A DNA stretch of 64,000 bases from JBEGHD01 sp049334165 (GTDB lineage: Bacteria > Bacteroidota > Bacteroidia > Flavobacteriales_D > Sanyastnellaceae): assembly GCA_049334165.1 (NCBI GenBank), contig JBEGHD010000008.1. The stretch is one strand, 5' to 3'. Below, one piece after another: positions 52,398 to 59,871 of this stretch. Both the position numbers and the translations under genes were made by a program. Below the pieces are notes generated by a model. The model made no database searches, had not been told where the DNA came from, and saw only the letters and a program-made list of their open reading frames with translations. The stretch's first letter is position 1, and every line of letters starts with the position of its first letter.

Positions 52398-52879
52398 TCT
52401 GTTTTCGTTTGGACGGCAGATTTCAACTGAGCGAGTTTTTTCAATGTTTCTTGTCCTTCTTCCTCCAGCTTCACCAGCTTGTCATTCACTTCATCGCCTT
52501 CGCCATCGATGTAAGTGATGATGGTTGATTTTCCTTGGCTTTCTACCGAAAGAAGTTTGTGATGCGGAATGGCGAAGGCAGGACCCATTTCATTTTTGAG
52601 GTATTGGTATAGGTAGTAGATGAGAACAGGCAGGCCAATAAGAATGACCATGTTGTAAACCCCAAAAAAGACATTGTAAATCACGAAAGCCGCAGCAACA
52701 ATTGAAATAACCACAAGGTAAATCGTGTGCTTAAAATATCTTCTCATGTCACGCGAGTGAGAACGTTGCGTCTTTGTAGAGAGCCGGGCAATTTCAGTCC
52801 AATTGCCGGTATTCGTGAGGTAGACAGACTCACCGTCCACATTTACATAGCCGAATTCATATTTGTAGCAAGCCTTCAA
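52394..52879 (-). CDS. Two-TM membrane protein with unresolved start
   Basis: 161 residues from a TTG at 52879 (LKACYKYEFGYVNVDGE). Upstream the frame is open into the gspF end without an ATG, so the true start may be a rare codon. Two membrane segments lie at about 52-72 and 74-94; the soluble C-terminal part (TIITYIDGEGDEVNDKLVKLEEEG) has a small strand-helix fold. It resembles uncharacterised Bacteroidota membrane proteins only by layout. It follows the secretion operon on the same strand by 43 bases and is coupled to the next small membrane protein. Confidence 0.55.
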   Translation of the reverse strand: MKACYKYEFGYVNVDGESVYLTNTGNWTEIARLSTKTQRSHSRDMRRYFKHTIYLVVISIVAAAFVIYNVFFGVYNMVILIGLPVLIYYLYQYLKNEMGPAFAIPHHKLLSVESQGKSTIITYIDGEGDEVNDKLVKLEEEGQETLKKLAQLKSAVQTKTE

Positions 52880-52922
52880 GTGACTATCGTTAATTTGAGA
52901 GGCAAGGTAGGGTTCATCTGAT

Positions 52923-54062
52923 TTATTTAATAACGTTACTTAGCTCGAAAAGAGGGAGGTACATGGATATTAAAATCACTCCAACAAATAGCGCAATGAA
53001 TATGATGAGAGCCGGTTCGAGAAGCGACCCAACGATTGATGATTGATGCTCTACCTCACTGTTGAATTGTTCTGAGAGTTCTTCGAAGATCTTGTCAAGT
53101 TGATTTACTTCTTCTCCTACACGGATGAGTGAAACCATTCGTTTTTCAAAAATTGAGAACTCAGATAGCCCGGCATGCAGTGATTTCCCTTGTTCAACTT
53201 CTGTTGTGATTTGTGTGAGTGCAACTTCAATTGGGTAGAAATTTATCATATCCCGTGAAAGCTGCAGGCTCGAGGTTATTGGGTTACCTGAGCTGACTAG
53301 AAGATACATGCTCTGGCAAAATCTAGCCAAATAAATTTTTCTTACAAGTTTTCCAAAGAATGGGAATTTTAGCTGCGCACTGGCCACAAATCTTCTCATC
53401 CAAACTTTGTTTTTTTGAGTGATCATCAATACAGCCATGGCAATGGCAAAAATTACGAAGAATCCCAAGTAGAATGAAAAAGATTGAGAAATGGAGATGA
53501 TCCATTTTGTGATTGTGGGCAATTCAGTATCAAATCTTTTAAAGATATCTGAGAATAACGGAACCACGTTGTTGAGCATGAAATAAATCACTGCAACACT
53601 GACAAAAATTACGAACATTGGGTAGGCAAGTACTCTCATCAATTGGCGCTTCAATGTGATCCGTTTGTCAAAATATTCCGTCAGGTAGTCGAATGTATAG
53701 ACCAGCCTACCGCTTTCTTCACCAATTCGCACGCTTTCCACTTCGTAAACCCCAAAGCCATCATTCTCTTTTAATACATCCGAGATGGATTGGCCGGCAA
53801 CGACATCTTTTTGTATCCCGAGGACCAGGTCTTTATCTTTCTTCGACTTGAATTCCTCCGCTACCATTTCTAGTGCAGCTCTGAGATCCAGTCCCGACTT
53901 GATAAGAAGGGCCAGGTCGGAATACAACCGTTTCTTCTTCTTATCTCCAAATCGCGATAGATTTATTGAAATATCACGATCAAGGATACTTGTTTTTTCC
54001 TTTCTGCGGACCTTGCTCCCAGTCTTGGCTTTCTTCCGATATTCCTTGAGGTTTACTGACAA
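52923..54062 (-). CDS. GspF/PilC-family inner-membrane platform protein
   Basis: 379 residues of the type II secretion/type IV pilus platform family. Two T2SSF domains (about 40-160 and 245-370) each hold a helical bundle; three membrane segments are visible around 150-170, 200-220 and 355-375. Landmarks: LYSDLALLIKSGLDLRAALE, SVRIGEESGRLVYTFDYLTEY, YLLVSSGNPITSSLQLSRD, SLIRVGEEVNQLDKIFEELS. Starts at a TTG 6 bases after the upstream pseudopilin stop and in the same frame. The platform couples the GspE ATPase to pseudopilin assembly. Confidence 0.9.
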   Translation of the reverse strand: MSVNLKEYRKKAKTGSKVRRKEKTSILDRDISINLSRFGDKKKKRLYSDLALLIKSGLDLRAALEMVAEEFKSKKDKDLVLGIQKDVVAGQSISDVLKENDGFGVYEVESVRIGEESGRLVYTFDYLTEYFDKRITLKRQLMRVLAYPMFVIFVSVAVIYFMLNNVVPLFSDIFKRFDTELPTITKWIISISQSFSFYLGFFVIFAIAMAVLMITQKNKVWMRRFVASAQLKFPFFGKLVRKIYLARFCQSMYLLVSSGNPITSSLQLSRDMINFYPIEVALTQITTEVEQGKSLHAGLSEFSIFEKRMVSLIRVGEEVNQLDKIFEELSEQFNSEVEHQSSIVGSLLEPALIIFIALFVGVILISMYLPLFELSNVIK

Positions 54063-54068
54063 TGGTCG

Positions 54069-54515
54069 TTAGTGATTGATGATTTTTTCAGGATCATATT
54101 CCTTGTAAAAGGAGAAAGTTGTCGGTTGATCTGAAGATGGATCTAATATAATACGAATAGATTGATCTCCGTAGTCGTGGTCTATTAGATTGACTGATGC
54201 GTTTCTGTTGATGATTGTATCTGGAACAGTAGCATTCCGGACTATTACATTGTCGCTGAACGAGTATGTGACCACATTGTAATTATGAGAAATCAATAGT
54301 CGTTCTGTAGAAAATTGTATTCTGTCTGCAGCGTCAATATCCGAGTACAACATCATGTGTAGACGACTGATCTCAGACTGTTCATTTAGCGCGGAAGAAA
54401 ATCTAATCATGCGAGAGTTCAGTAGAGACCATGTGTAATAAGCAAAAGAGATCAATATCGCAGTGATAAATAGTGCGAAGGTTAACTCCAGGATAGAAAA
54501 TGCTCTTAACTTCAT
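54069..54515 (-). CDS. Minor pseudopilin (GspJ-like)
   Basis: 148 residues from the ATG at 54515. The type III signal is KLRAFSILELTFALFITAIL with a cleavage-like Ala-Phe before SILEL and Glu at position 5 of the mature form, followed by the hydrophobic N-terminal helix. The remaining soluble part is strand-rich (IRIILDPSSDQPTTFSFYKE). The start overlaps the stop of the previous gene by one base (TAATG). Its position next to the GspI-like and large pseudopilin genes fits a minor pseudopilin of the tip. Confidence 0.75.
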   Translation of the reverse strand: MKLRAFSILELTFALFITAILISFAYYTWSLLNSRMIRFSSALNEQSEISRLHMMLYSDIDAADRIQFSTERLLISHNYNVVTYSFSDNVIVRNATVPDTIINRNASVNLIDHDYGDQSIRIILDPSSDQPTTFSFYKEYDPEKIINH

Positions 54516-54865
54516 TACTTCGAAATAATTTCTCGGATTAAACTGCATTGATTTCCATCTTTTGTAAGGACTTCAATCTCAATCACACTCAAGGTGGTTT
54601 TAAGATCATTTTCGTAGGGATAGATTCTTGTGCTGATCTGGAGATTTTCATTTATCATTTCTTCTTCTTCTTCAAAATTTCCAGACTGCTTTATGTCTGC
54701 AAGCTTGCTGATAGCAAGCTGAAAACAGTTTTGATCAGAATTTATTCCTATTACGGGATATAGGTTTATGTAAATAATAAGACTGGTTGAAAGGGTAATT
54801 AAGACAATGGCCATGGCGACTGTTGTCTCAAGAAGTGTTGCGGCCTTAACCTGATTATTCAACAT
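54515..54865 (-). CDS. Minor pseudopilin (GspI-like)
   Basis: 116 residues from the ATG at 54865; a TTG three codons upstream is less likely. The prepilin signature is KAATLLETTVAMAIVLITL, with Ala before TLLE and Glu at the fifth mature position, then a short soluble domain with one pair of cysteines (QNCFQLA, NQCSLIR). Overlaps the upstream gene by 11 bases and the downstream gene by one base. Resembles GspI in size and position. Confidence 0.72.
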   Translation of the reverse strand: MLNNQVKAATLLETTVAMAIVLITLSTSLIIYINLYPVIGINSDQNCFQLAISKLADIKQSGNFEEEEEMINENLQISTRIYPYENDLKTTLSVIEIEVLTKDGNQCSLIREIISK

Positions 54866-56084
54866 AATCGGCAATTTTTAAAGAACCAAGGCTTCCAATT
54901 GTGCCCACAAATTGACCGGGCAGTTGCCCACTATCAACCGTGGCATTCAGAAGATGATCTTCATAAGTGGAAGAAGGAGTTTCAAGTAGAAAATGGTTTG
55001 CAATAACTGACCCAAAAATCGTCCCTTTCAACTCTACATAGCTATCGGATATCACTTCCCCTACAATTTTGGCCCGATCTATTTTTAGGGAAGATCTCTT
55101 ATTTTCTGAAAGTAGAACTGCTGTACCACGTATCTCGCTCTGAGGCGAGAAGTGAACCTCCGTTCTGAGTTCTTTGTCTTCGTTAATAAGACTAACAGAT
55201 GAAGGATATTCCAAAATTGCCCTTTCCTGTATTTCAATCATTTCTGAGGCGACTACATGAACTTTTCCCATAAAATTACTGCCAATGTAAACCCGTGGTG
55301 CAATCAAAAGGGTGTGCTCGAGAGAAGCGTCTGGATTGACATAAATTGCAGTTTGCGATAGTACTGCTATAGAACCGGAAATAGAGGAATAAATACTTAT
55401 GCTATCGTTTGATGCAAGTATGATTGGGTTGGTAGCAAAAGAATTTTGAAGAGAATCCTTAATGTAGCTTGAAAAATCACTGTATTCGAATTTTTCCATT
55501 GAGGTACCGCTAATGAATCCTTTCAGATGCGACAGATTCTCATCCATTTTAAACTCTGAGTCGATAATCTGGCCCTGAACAAGACGGTTTCCAACGAAGT
55601 TTTGCCCTTCAATATATCCTCTTTCCACTCGGCTATTTGGCACATAAACATCACCCACAATTTTTGTTCTTCCGCTTAATGTGAGAGGATCATAGCTCCT
55701 TGACCTTAAGGCTATTGCAAATGAATTATCGTTTTGTCTTCCTGCAATTGCGCTCTTGATATGAGAGCGGTTGTTTTGCGAAGCTCTCGCTGACAGAATA
55801 AAAAAAGTACCCCATGGATATTTTTTCAGTTTGACTGAGTCTGCACCTTCCTGAAAAAGGTCAATCCATTCTTCGAAATAAGGAGACTCTTGAGCCGAGA
55901 GGAATTTTAAACCAGATCTGGAGTTTTGGACCAGCTCCACTTCGGTTTGATAAAGATCCTGTTCAACTCTGAAGAGGTAGGTTGAATAAATTAAAGCCGT
56001 AAGCAGTATGCCGCTTAATAATAAGATTACCAAAGCGTAGAAGAGAGAGTTTGCTTTGAACTTCAGATTTAAGATACTTCTCAA
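54855..56084 (-). CDS. Large pseudopilin-like protein with predicted beta-helix body (GspK/PilX position)
   Basis: 409 residues. An N-terminal membrane segment (NSLFYALVILLLSGILLTAL) is followed by an Arg/Leu helix typical of PilX/GspK-like proteins, but no clear prepilin cleavage site with Glu5 is seen. The long body contains repeating short strands resembling bactofilin/polymer-forming beta-helix turns (SGRTKIVGDVYVPNSRV, SIYSSISGSIAVLSQTAIYV, AIL EYPSSVSLINEDKE, RAKIVGEVISDSYVELKGTI). Starts at a TTG that overlaps the previous stop by four bases (TTGA). It sits where gspK lies in T2SS operons. Function inferred from position only. Confidence 0.55.
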   Translation of the reverse strand: MRSILNLKFKANSLFYALVILLLSGILLTALIYSTYLFRVEQDLYQTEVELVQNSRSGLKFLSAQESPYFEEWIDLFQEGADSVKLKKYPWGTFFILSARASQNNRSHIKSAIAGRQNDNSFAIALRSRSYDPLTLSGRTKIVGDVYVPNSRVERGYIEGQNFVGNRLVQGQIIDSEFKMDENLSHLKGFISGTSMEKFEYSDFSSYIKDSLQNSFATNPIILASNDSISIYSSISGSIAVLSQTAIYVNPDASLEHTLLIAPRVYIGSNFMGKVHVVASEMIEIQERAILEYPSSVSLINEDKELRTEVHFSPQSEIRGTAVLLSENKRSSLKIDRAKIVGEVISDSYVELKGTIFGSVIANHFLLETPSSTYEDHLLNATVDSGQLPGQFVGTIGSLGSLKIADYVE

Positions 56085-56695
56085 GGAATGCTGTCTTTAG
56101 TCGTTGTCGAGTCAGTTTTTTCTTTAAAGAGAGCTTTTTTCCAAAGTGGCTTTTCGTTGGGCTCCGAGTCTTCTATTTCTTCTTCTCCTTTATCGTAGGT
56201 GGTTGTATGCTTCAAAGTGTCATTAATAAGTTTGAATTGATCTCCGTGAAGAACACCGTCTTTGAAATTCTTCTTTTCTGAAATGTTTCCGTCATCATTG
56301 AAGATCAGGTAAGTACCATCCAGGAGTCCGTCATCCCAATGTGTTAACTTTAATAGGGTTCCCTCTCCATCCCACTTTTTCCATTCACCATCTTTTAGCC
56401 CTTTAGAAAAGTAACCTGACTTTATCAGGTTGCCGTCAGTGTCGAAAACCTGGTATTTTCCATGTAGAAGCCCCCCTGAGAATCCACCCTGGGTCGACTT
56501 AATAAGCCCTGCATCCTGCCAGTAGTATGTGAGTTTGGGATCAGCTGAGACTTTAGGGTTCTCTTTGAAATATTGAACCTCAACACGTTCGTCTTTGCGT
56601 ACTAATGTCCTTGACATCAGCTTCTTATTATAGCAAGACCAGAAGCTAAATAGAAAGAGACCAATAAGTACGAGGTTGAAATTATTCCTGAACAT
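56081..56695 (-). CDS. MORN/YwqK-like lipoprotein in the secretion operon
   Basis: About 204 residues from the ATG at 56695, chosen because it begins the signal peptide (MFRNNFNLVLIGLFLFSFWS) ending in a cysteine, the lipobox. The mature part has MORN/YwqK-type repeats: GGFSGGLLHGKYQVFDTDGN, GYFSKGLKDGEWKKWDGEG, HWDDGLLDGTYLIFNDDGN, NFKDGVLHGDQFKLINDT. In databases such proteins are often labelled YwqK antitoxin, but nothing here indicates a toxin-antitoxin system. The role in a pilus/secretion operon could be structural or pilotin-like; it overlaps its neighbours, so it is cotranscribed. Confidence 0.7.
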   Translation of the reverse strand: MFRNNFNLVLIGLFLFSFWSCYNKKLMSRTLVRKDERVEVQYFKENPKVSADPKLTYYWQDAGLIKSTQGGFSGGLLHGKYQVFDTDGNLIKSGYFSKGLKDGEWKKWDGEGTLLKLTHWDDGLLDGTYLIFNDDGNISEKKNFKDGVLHGDQFKLINDTLKHTTTYDKGEEEIEDSEPNEKPLWKKALFKEKTDSTTTKDSIP

Positions 56696-57191
56696 GTTTG
56701 ACAATTGTCTTTGTTTCACCTGCTTGAGAGAGTGAAATAGAGTCTGTGAATACGTTTTCGAGAACCATAAGGTCATTGATAGTATCTCCTATGCTGTTCA
56801 CATACTCTTGATTGTGTATTGAAAAAATTGCGTTGACCTCACCAGTAGTATTGTTTTGCATCATTCCAAAGTATTTGATATTTGGCCAACGGACTTTTTG
56901 TTTAGGAGGTTCTGGTTCCTCCTTTTTTGTAACTATCCTTTTGGTTTGAGGGATGACGGTATTCTTATTTCGGCTGGCGGCCTTTCCAAGAAATGGATCT
57001 CGAAATTTCGAATGTAGACTGAAGCTCTGGGTTTCTTCATGCCCTTGCTCATAATCCTTGATGGGAGCCACAATCTCTGAATTGACCACTATCGTTTCAT
57101 CGTTGGAAGATTGTACAATGTCGTAAATAACCTTTGTCCAAATCATCACAACAACAACTAGCATTATGTATTTAAGTGGCTTTTGCTTCAT
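56682..57191 (-). CDS. GspC/PilP-like inner-membrane protein
   Basis: 169 residues: one N-terminal membrane segment (KPLKYIMLVVVVMIWTKVIY) then a periplasmic linker with SKFRDPFLGKAASRN, the DPF landmark of PilP/GspC proteins, and a C-terminal domain of small strands (WPNIKYFGMMQNNTTGEVNA) like the HR domain that contacts the secretin. It overlaps the upstream lipoprotein stop by 4 bases (ATGA). Only the layout, the DPF motif and the position support the assignment. Confidence 0.65.
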   Translation of the reverse strand: MKQKPLKYIMLVVVVMIWTKVIYDIVQSSNDETIVVNSEIVAPIKDYEQGHEETQSFSLHSKFRDPFLGKAASRNKNTVIPQTKRIVTKKEEPEPPKQKVRWPNIKYFGMMQNNTTGEVNAIFSIHNQEYVNSIGDTINDLMVLENVFTDSISLSQAGETKTIVKHVQE

Positions 57192-58159
57192 GGTTCAATA
57201 TCAAAGCTTTCCGGTTCGCTTTCTGAGAAGTTCCCAACCGAATCGTAAGTCTTAACAATCCAGTAAAAACGACCTGTTCCGAAGTCTGAATTTGGGATTA
57301 TTATGCTGTTATTCACTCCTTCCTCTTCCATAACCAAGTCTGTCAGGTCCTGATCGTCATAAACGAATATACTGTCGCTGGTGATAGTAAACTCATCAAT
57401 ACCTGATTGCCATTCAAATTCAGTTGTTCCTGTGACGCTTAAAGTGTCTCCAATCGGTGAGGTCAGAACTGGAAGGCTCGGAGCAGATTGATCAATTGTT
57501 AAACTTCTCTGGGTGAATTGAGATTGAGAACTTCCATCAAAACCTTGAACTCTCCAAAACCAGATGCCTTCTGGGATAACAAGTGAGGTGTCGGTTGAGG
57601 TTAAGTTAACTGTTGGGCCAAACTGATCTCCTACTGCTCCATTTTCATTTTCGAAAACCTTGAGGGAGTAAGAGTTAGCACCGATTAATGGTTCCCAGTC
57701 GAAACTCACAAGACTATCGGAAAAGACAGCGCCATTAGCCGGTGAAGACAGAATAATCTGAGAATCCTGGATACCAGAAGTAGAATCTATAAATACGGTT
57801 CTTGTTGAATAAGGTGTATGGCTACTTCCGTTTTCTGCTCTAACTCTCCATTGATAAGTCCCAGGATTCATTGAAAAATAGACTGAATTTTCTCCAATTG
57901 TTGAGTCAACCTGGAATTCTAATGGCGATTCAAAGTTTGGTTGCACTATTTGAATTCGGTAGTGCATGGCTCCGTCCACTTCTTCCCATCGGAACTGCGG
58001 AGTTGTAGAGGTGACTACTTGAGAGTCAGCTGGAAGTATTATCTCAATTCGATCGTCTGAGAGGTCTTCTTCTATTATATCAGAGCATTGATAAAATGAA
58101 GAGAGGAAGACCACTCCGAAAAAGAAGCAAAATAATTGATTATTGAATATTTTGGACAT
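57188..58159 (-). CDS. Fibronectin-III-like lipoprotein in the secretion operon
   Basis: About 323 residues from the ATG at 58159, chosen because it begins a lipoprotein signal (MSKIFNNQLFCFFFGVVFLS) ending with FYQC followed by an acidic stretch as in Bacteroidota surface-export signals. Three FN3-like repeats follow, each with the PQFRWEEVDGAMHYRIQI, FDWEPLIGANSYSLKVFE or TEFEWQSGIDEF type motif. No such gene is standard in T2SS operons. It might bind substrate, carbohydrate or the secretin on the surface. Its start lies inside the upstream PilO-like gene. Confidence 0.65.
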   Translation of the reverse strand: MSKIFNNQLFCFFFGVVFLSSFYQCSDIIEEDLSDDRIEIILPADSQVVTSTTPQFRWEEVDGAMHYRIQIVQPNFESPLEFQVDSTIGENSVYFSMNPGTYQWRVRAENGSSHTPYSTRTVFIDSTSGIQDSQIILSSPANGAVFSDSLVSFDWEPLIGANSYSLKVFENENGAVGDQFGPTVNLTSTDTSLVIPEGIWFWRVQGFDGSSQSQFTQRSLTIDQSAPSLPVLTSPIGDTLSVTGTTEFEWQSGIDEFTITSDSIFVYDDQDLTDLVMEEEGVNNSIIIPNSDFGTGRFYWIVKTYDSVGNFSESEPESFDIEP

Positions 58160-58670
58160 AGTATGTACTAAGTAGGTGTTTCTCACGGTTCCTTTTCTCC
58201 TTGTAGACATGATACTCAAATGCTGCTACGTGGCCGTATTTAAATTCATCTTCAAGCAATTTACTTAACTTTTGCAAGGTGTGAAAATCTGCCTTTACAG
58301 AAACTGAGTGGGTCAATATTGTGTACCCATTTTTTTCATAAGAGTGAATAGGGGAGACTTCGAAAAGTTTCGAGTCGTTTTTCCTGGAGAATTTTTCAAT
58401 ACTTCCCAATAATTCCTGTTGTACTTCCTCAGTCTTTCGGTTTTGTTTGCCAATGATCCCTTCGAGTTGCTGCAAACGACCTCTTGCATTTGGGAGCTTT
58501 TTTTCAGCTATGGCGCTACTATCGAGCTTTAGGCGAGCCTCAGAGTATTCTCGAAACTGTTCTACTGTAGCGGAAAATGAAAGCTTGTAAGCAGCAAAGC
58601 TCACCAATACCATCAATCCTATGAGGATGTAGAACCGAGACTTATTTGTTAAATCGGACAATTGCTTCAT
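58140..58670 (-). CDS. PilO/GspM-like protein
   Basis: 176 residues: one membrane segment (FYILIGLMVLVSFAAYKL), a helical coiled-coil segment (about 35-90) and a C-terminal strand-helix-strand fold (YTILTHSVSVKADFHTLQKLSKLLED), the usual shape of PilO/GspM. It overlaps the upstream gene by 4 bases (ATGA) and the downstream lipoprotein by 20 bases. It probably forms the inner-membrane assembly with the PilM-PilN fusion protein and the PilP-like protein. Confidence 0.7.
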   Translation of the reverse strand: MKQLSDLTNKSRFYILIGLMVLVSFAAYKLSFSATVEQFREYSEARLKLDSSAIAEKKLPNARGRLQQLEGIIGKQNRKTEEVQQELLGSIEKFSRKNDSKLFEVSPIHSYEKNGYTILTHSVSVKADFHTLQKLSKLLEDEFKYGHVAAFEYHVYKEKRNREKHLLSTYYVQNIQ

Positions 58671-59860
58671 ACTTTTAGCAAAATAAGGATTTCGAATTGG
58701 CCAATTGGTTCTTCTATACGGTTGAAATTCAACAACTCAACTTCTTTTATGAATTTCATATTGCGAATGCTGTTTAGCCAGTTGTTTAAGTCTTCCGAAT
58801 TGTTGGCAATACCGCTTACTTCGATCTTGTCTGTCTGAAAGCTAAGTGGTTTTCCCCTCTTTATCTTGTTTTCAGGAGGTCGTACAAAAATGGACTCCAG
58901 TAAAATGCTTTCAGGCATTTGGTATGCCACCTGATCCAGAATCATGGTTCCCGAAGTATTTCGCTCTATACCAAGTTCTGAAATCATGCTTTGACTTTTC
59001 GCAATATTAGCTTCAATTGACTGCAGCTCGTCATATGCTTGAGACTTGAAAACCAACTCCTGACGGAGGGCGGCATTTTTCTTTTGATAATGCTGGAAGA
59101 CAAAAAAGTTAATCACCAGAAGAATAAAGAGAGACACTAGAAAAGTAATTCCTACAAGCTTGAATTTCCGACTATATTGATAGTCTTCTCTCTGCGCGGT
59201 CAGAGACTCTGGCAACGTTGCACTTCTTTCTTCAGGTGAAATAAAAAACTTCAATGCTACTGAAAGTGAGGCTGCATATTCCGGAGGGACTACCAGATCA
59301 TCTATTTTGATGTTTTGATGAGTCTTAGAATTGTCATTTCGGGCGGTAATCAAACCATTGTCCAGGTCGACAACAGTGTGCCATCCGACAACATTTGAAG
59401 AACTTAGCAATGCAATACTTTGAAGACCTGATATTCCCAATGAAAGAGAAAGAACATTAAAGCCTTCTGCCGCAAACTCGCTCAAGATCTGATCGACCTG
59501 GGATTTTCGAGATAGGCTGAAAAAAGTTCTTTCATCCCATTCAAAAGACTGAATATAGAAGTCGATGGGTTTTGCTTTTGGAAGTGCTGACTTGAGGAGC
59601 TCTGTAGAGGTTTTGTCAATTCCTGAGACACACTTATTGAGTATGCCACTGCCTGAAATGGATAGAACTAAAGGTGTTTTCTTATCGAGGATTGAGAATA
59701 GTGACTCCCAGCTCTCAGCTTTCTGTGGTTCCCGGGATAACTCAATTTTATCTCCATTTTTGACAAGATGAACTACAAGAAAAGAGGTATTGCCTTCAGC
59801 AGAAATATTGATATCGACTGCACAAACTGTTTCTTTAAGTATGCCAGAAAAGAATGCCAT
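58667..59860 (-). CDS. GspL-like protein: PilM actin-fold domain fused to PilN
   Basis: 397 residues. Residues 1-about 225 have the actin-like/GspL cytoplasmic fold (VCAVDINISAEG, LVLSISGSGIL, VVDLDNGLI, EYAASLSVALKFF), but the usual nucleotide-binding loops look weak. One membrane segment follows (KLVGITFLVSLFILLVINFF) and then a PilN-like periplasmic domain (about 255-397: AYDELQSIEANI, ESIFVRPPENKIKRG, INSIRN region). In classic type IV pili PilM and PilN are separate; in T2SS GspL combines them, as here. It overlaps the downstream PilO-like gene by 4 bases. Confidence 0.75.
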   Translation of the reverse strand: MAFFSGILKETVCAVDINISAEGNTSFLVVHLVKNGDKIELSREPQKAESWESLFSILDKKTPLVLSISGSGILNKCVSGIDKTSTELLKSALPKAKPIDFYIQSFEWDERTFFSLSRKSQVDQILSEFAAEGFNVLSLSLGISGLQSIALLSSSNVVGWHTVVDLDNGLITARNDNSKTHQNIKIDDLVVPPEYAASLSVALKFFISPEERSATLPESLTAQREDYQYSRKFKLVGITFLVSLFILLVINFFVFQHYQKKNAALRQELVFKSQAYDELQSIEANIAKSQSMISELGIERNTSGTMILDQVAYQMPESILLESIFVRPPENKIKRGKPLSFQTDKIEVSGIANNSEDLNNWLNSIRNMKFIKEVELLNFNRIEEPIGQFEILILLKV

Positions 59861-59871
59861 AAAAGTTCAGG

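Noticed and set aside
54515..56084. Tad/Flp pilus identity for the pilin-like genes
   Set aside because: The ATPase, secretin and platform look like T2SS/T4P rather than Tad, and no TadZ or paired TadB/TadC is seen.
56081..56695. Toxin-antitoxin gene (YwqK antitoxin label)
   Set aside because: MORN-type repeats and a lipoprotein signal inside a secretion operon; no toxin partner is present.
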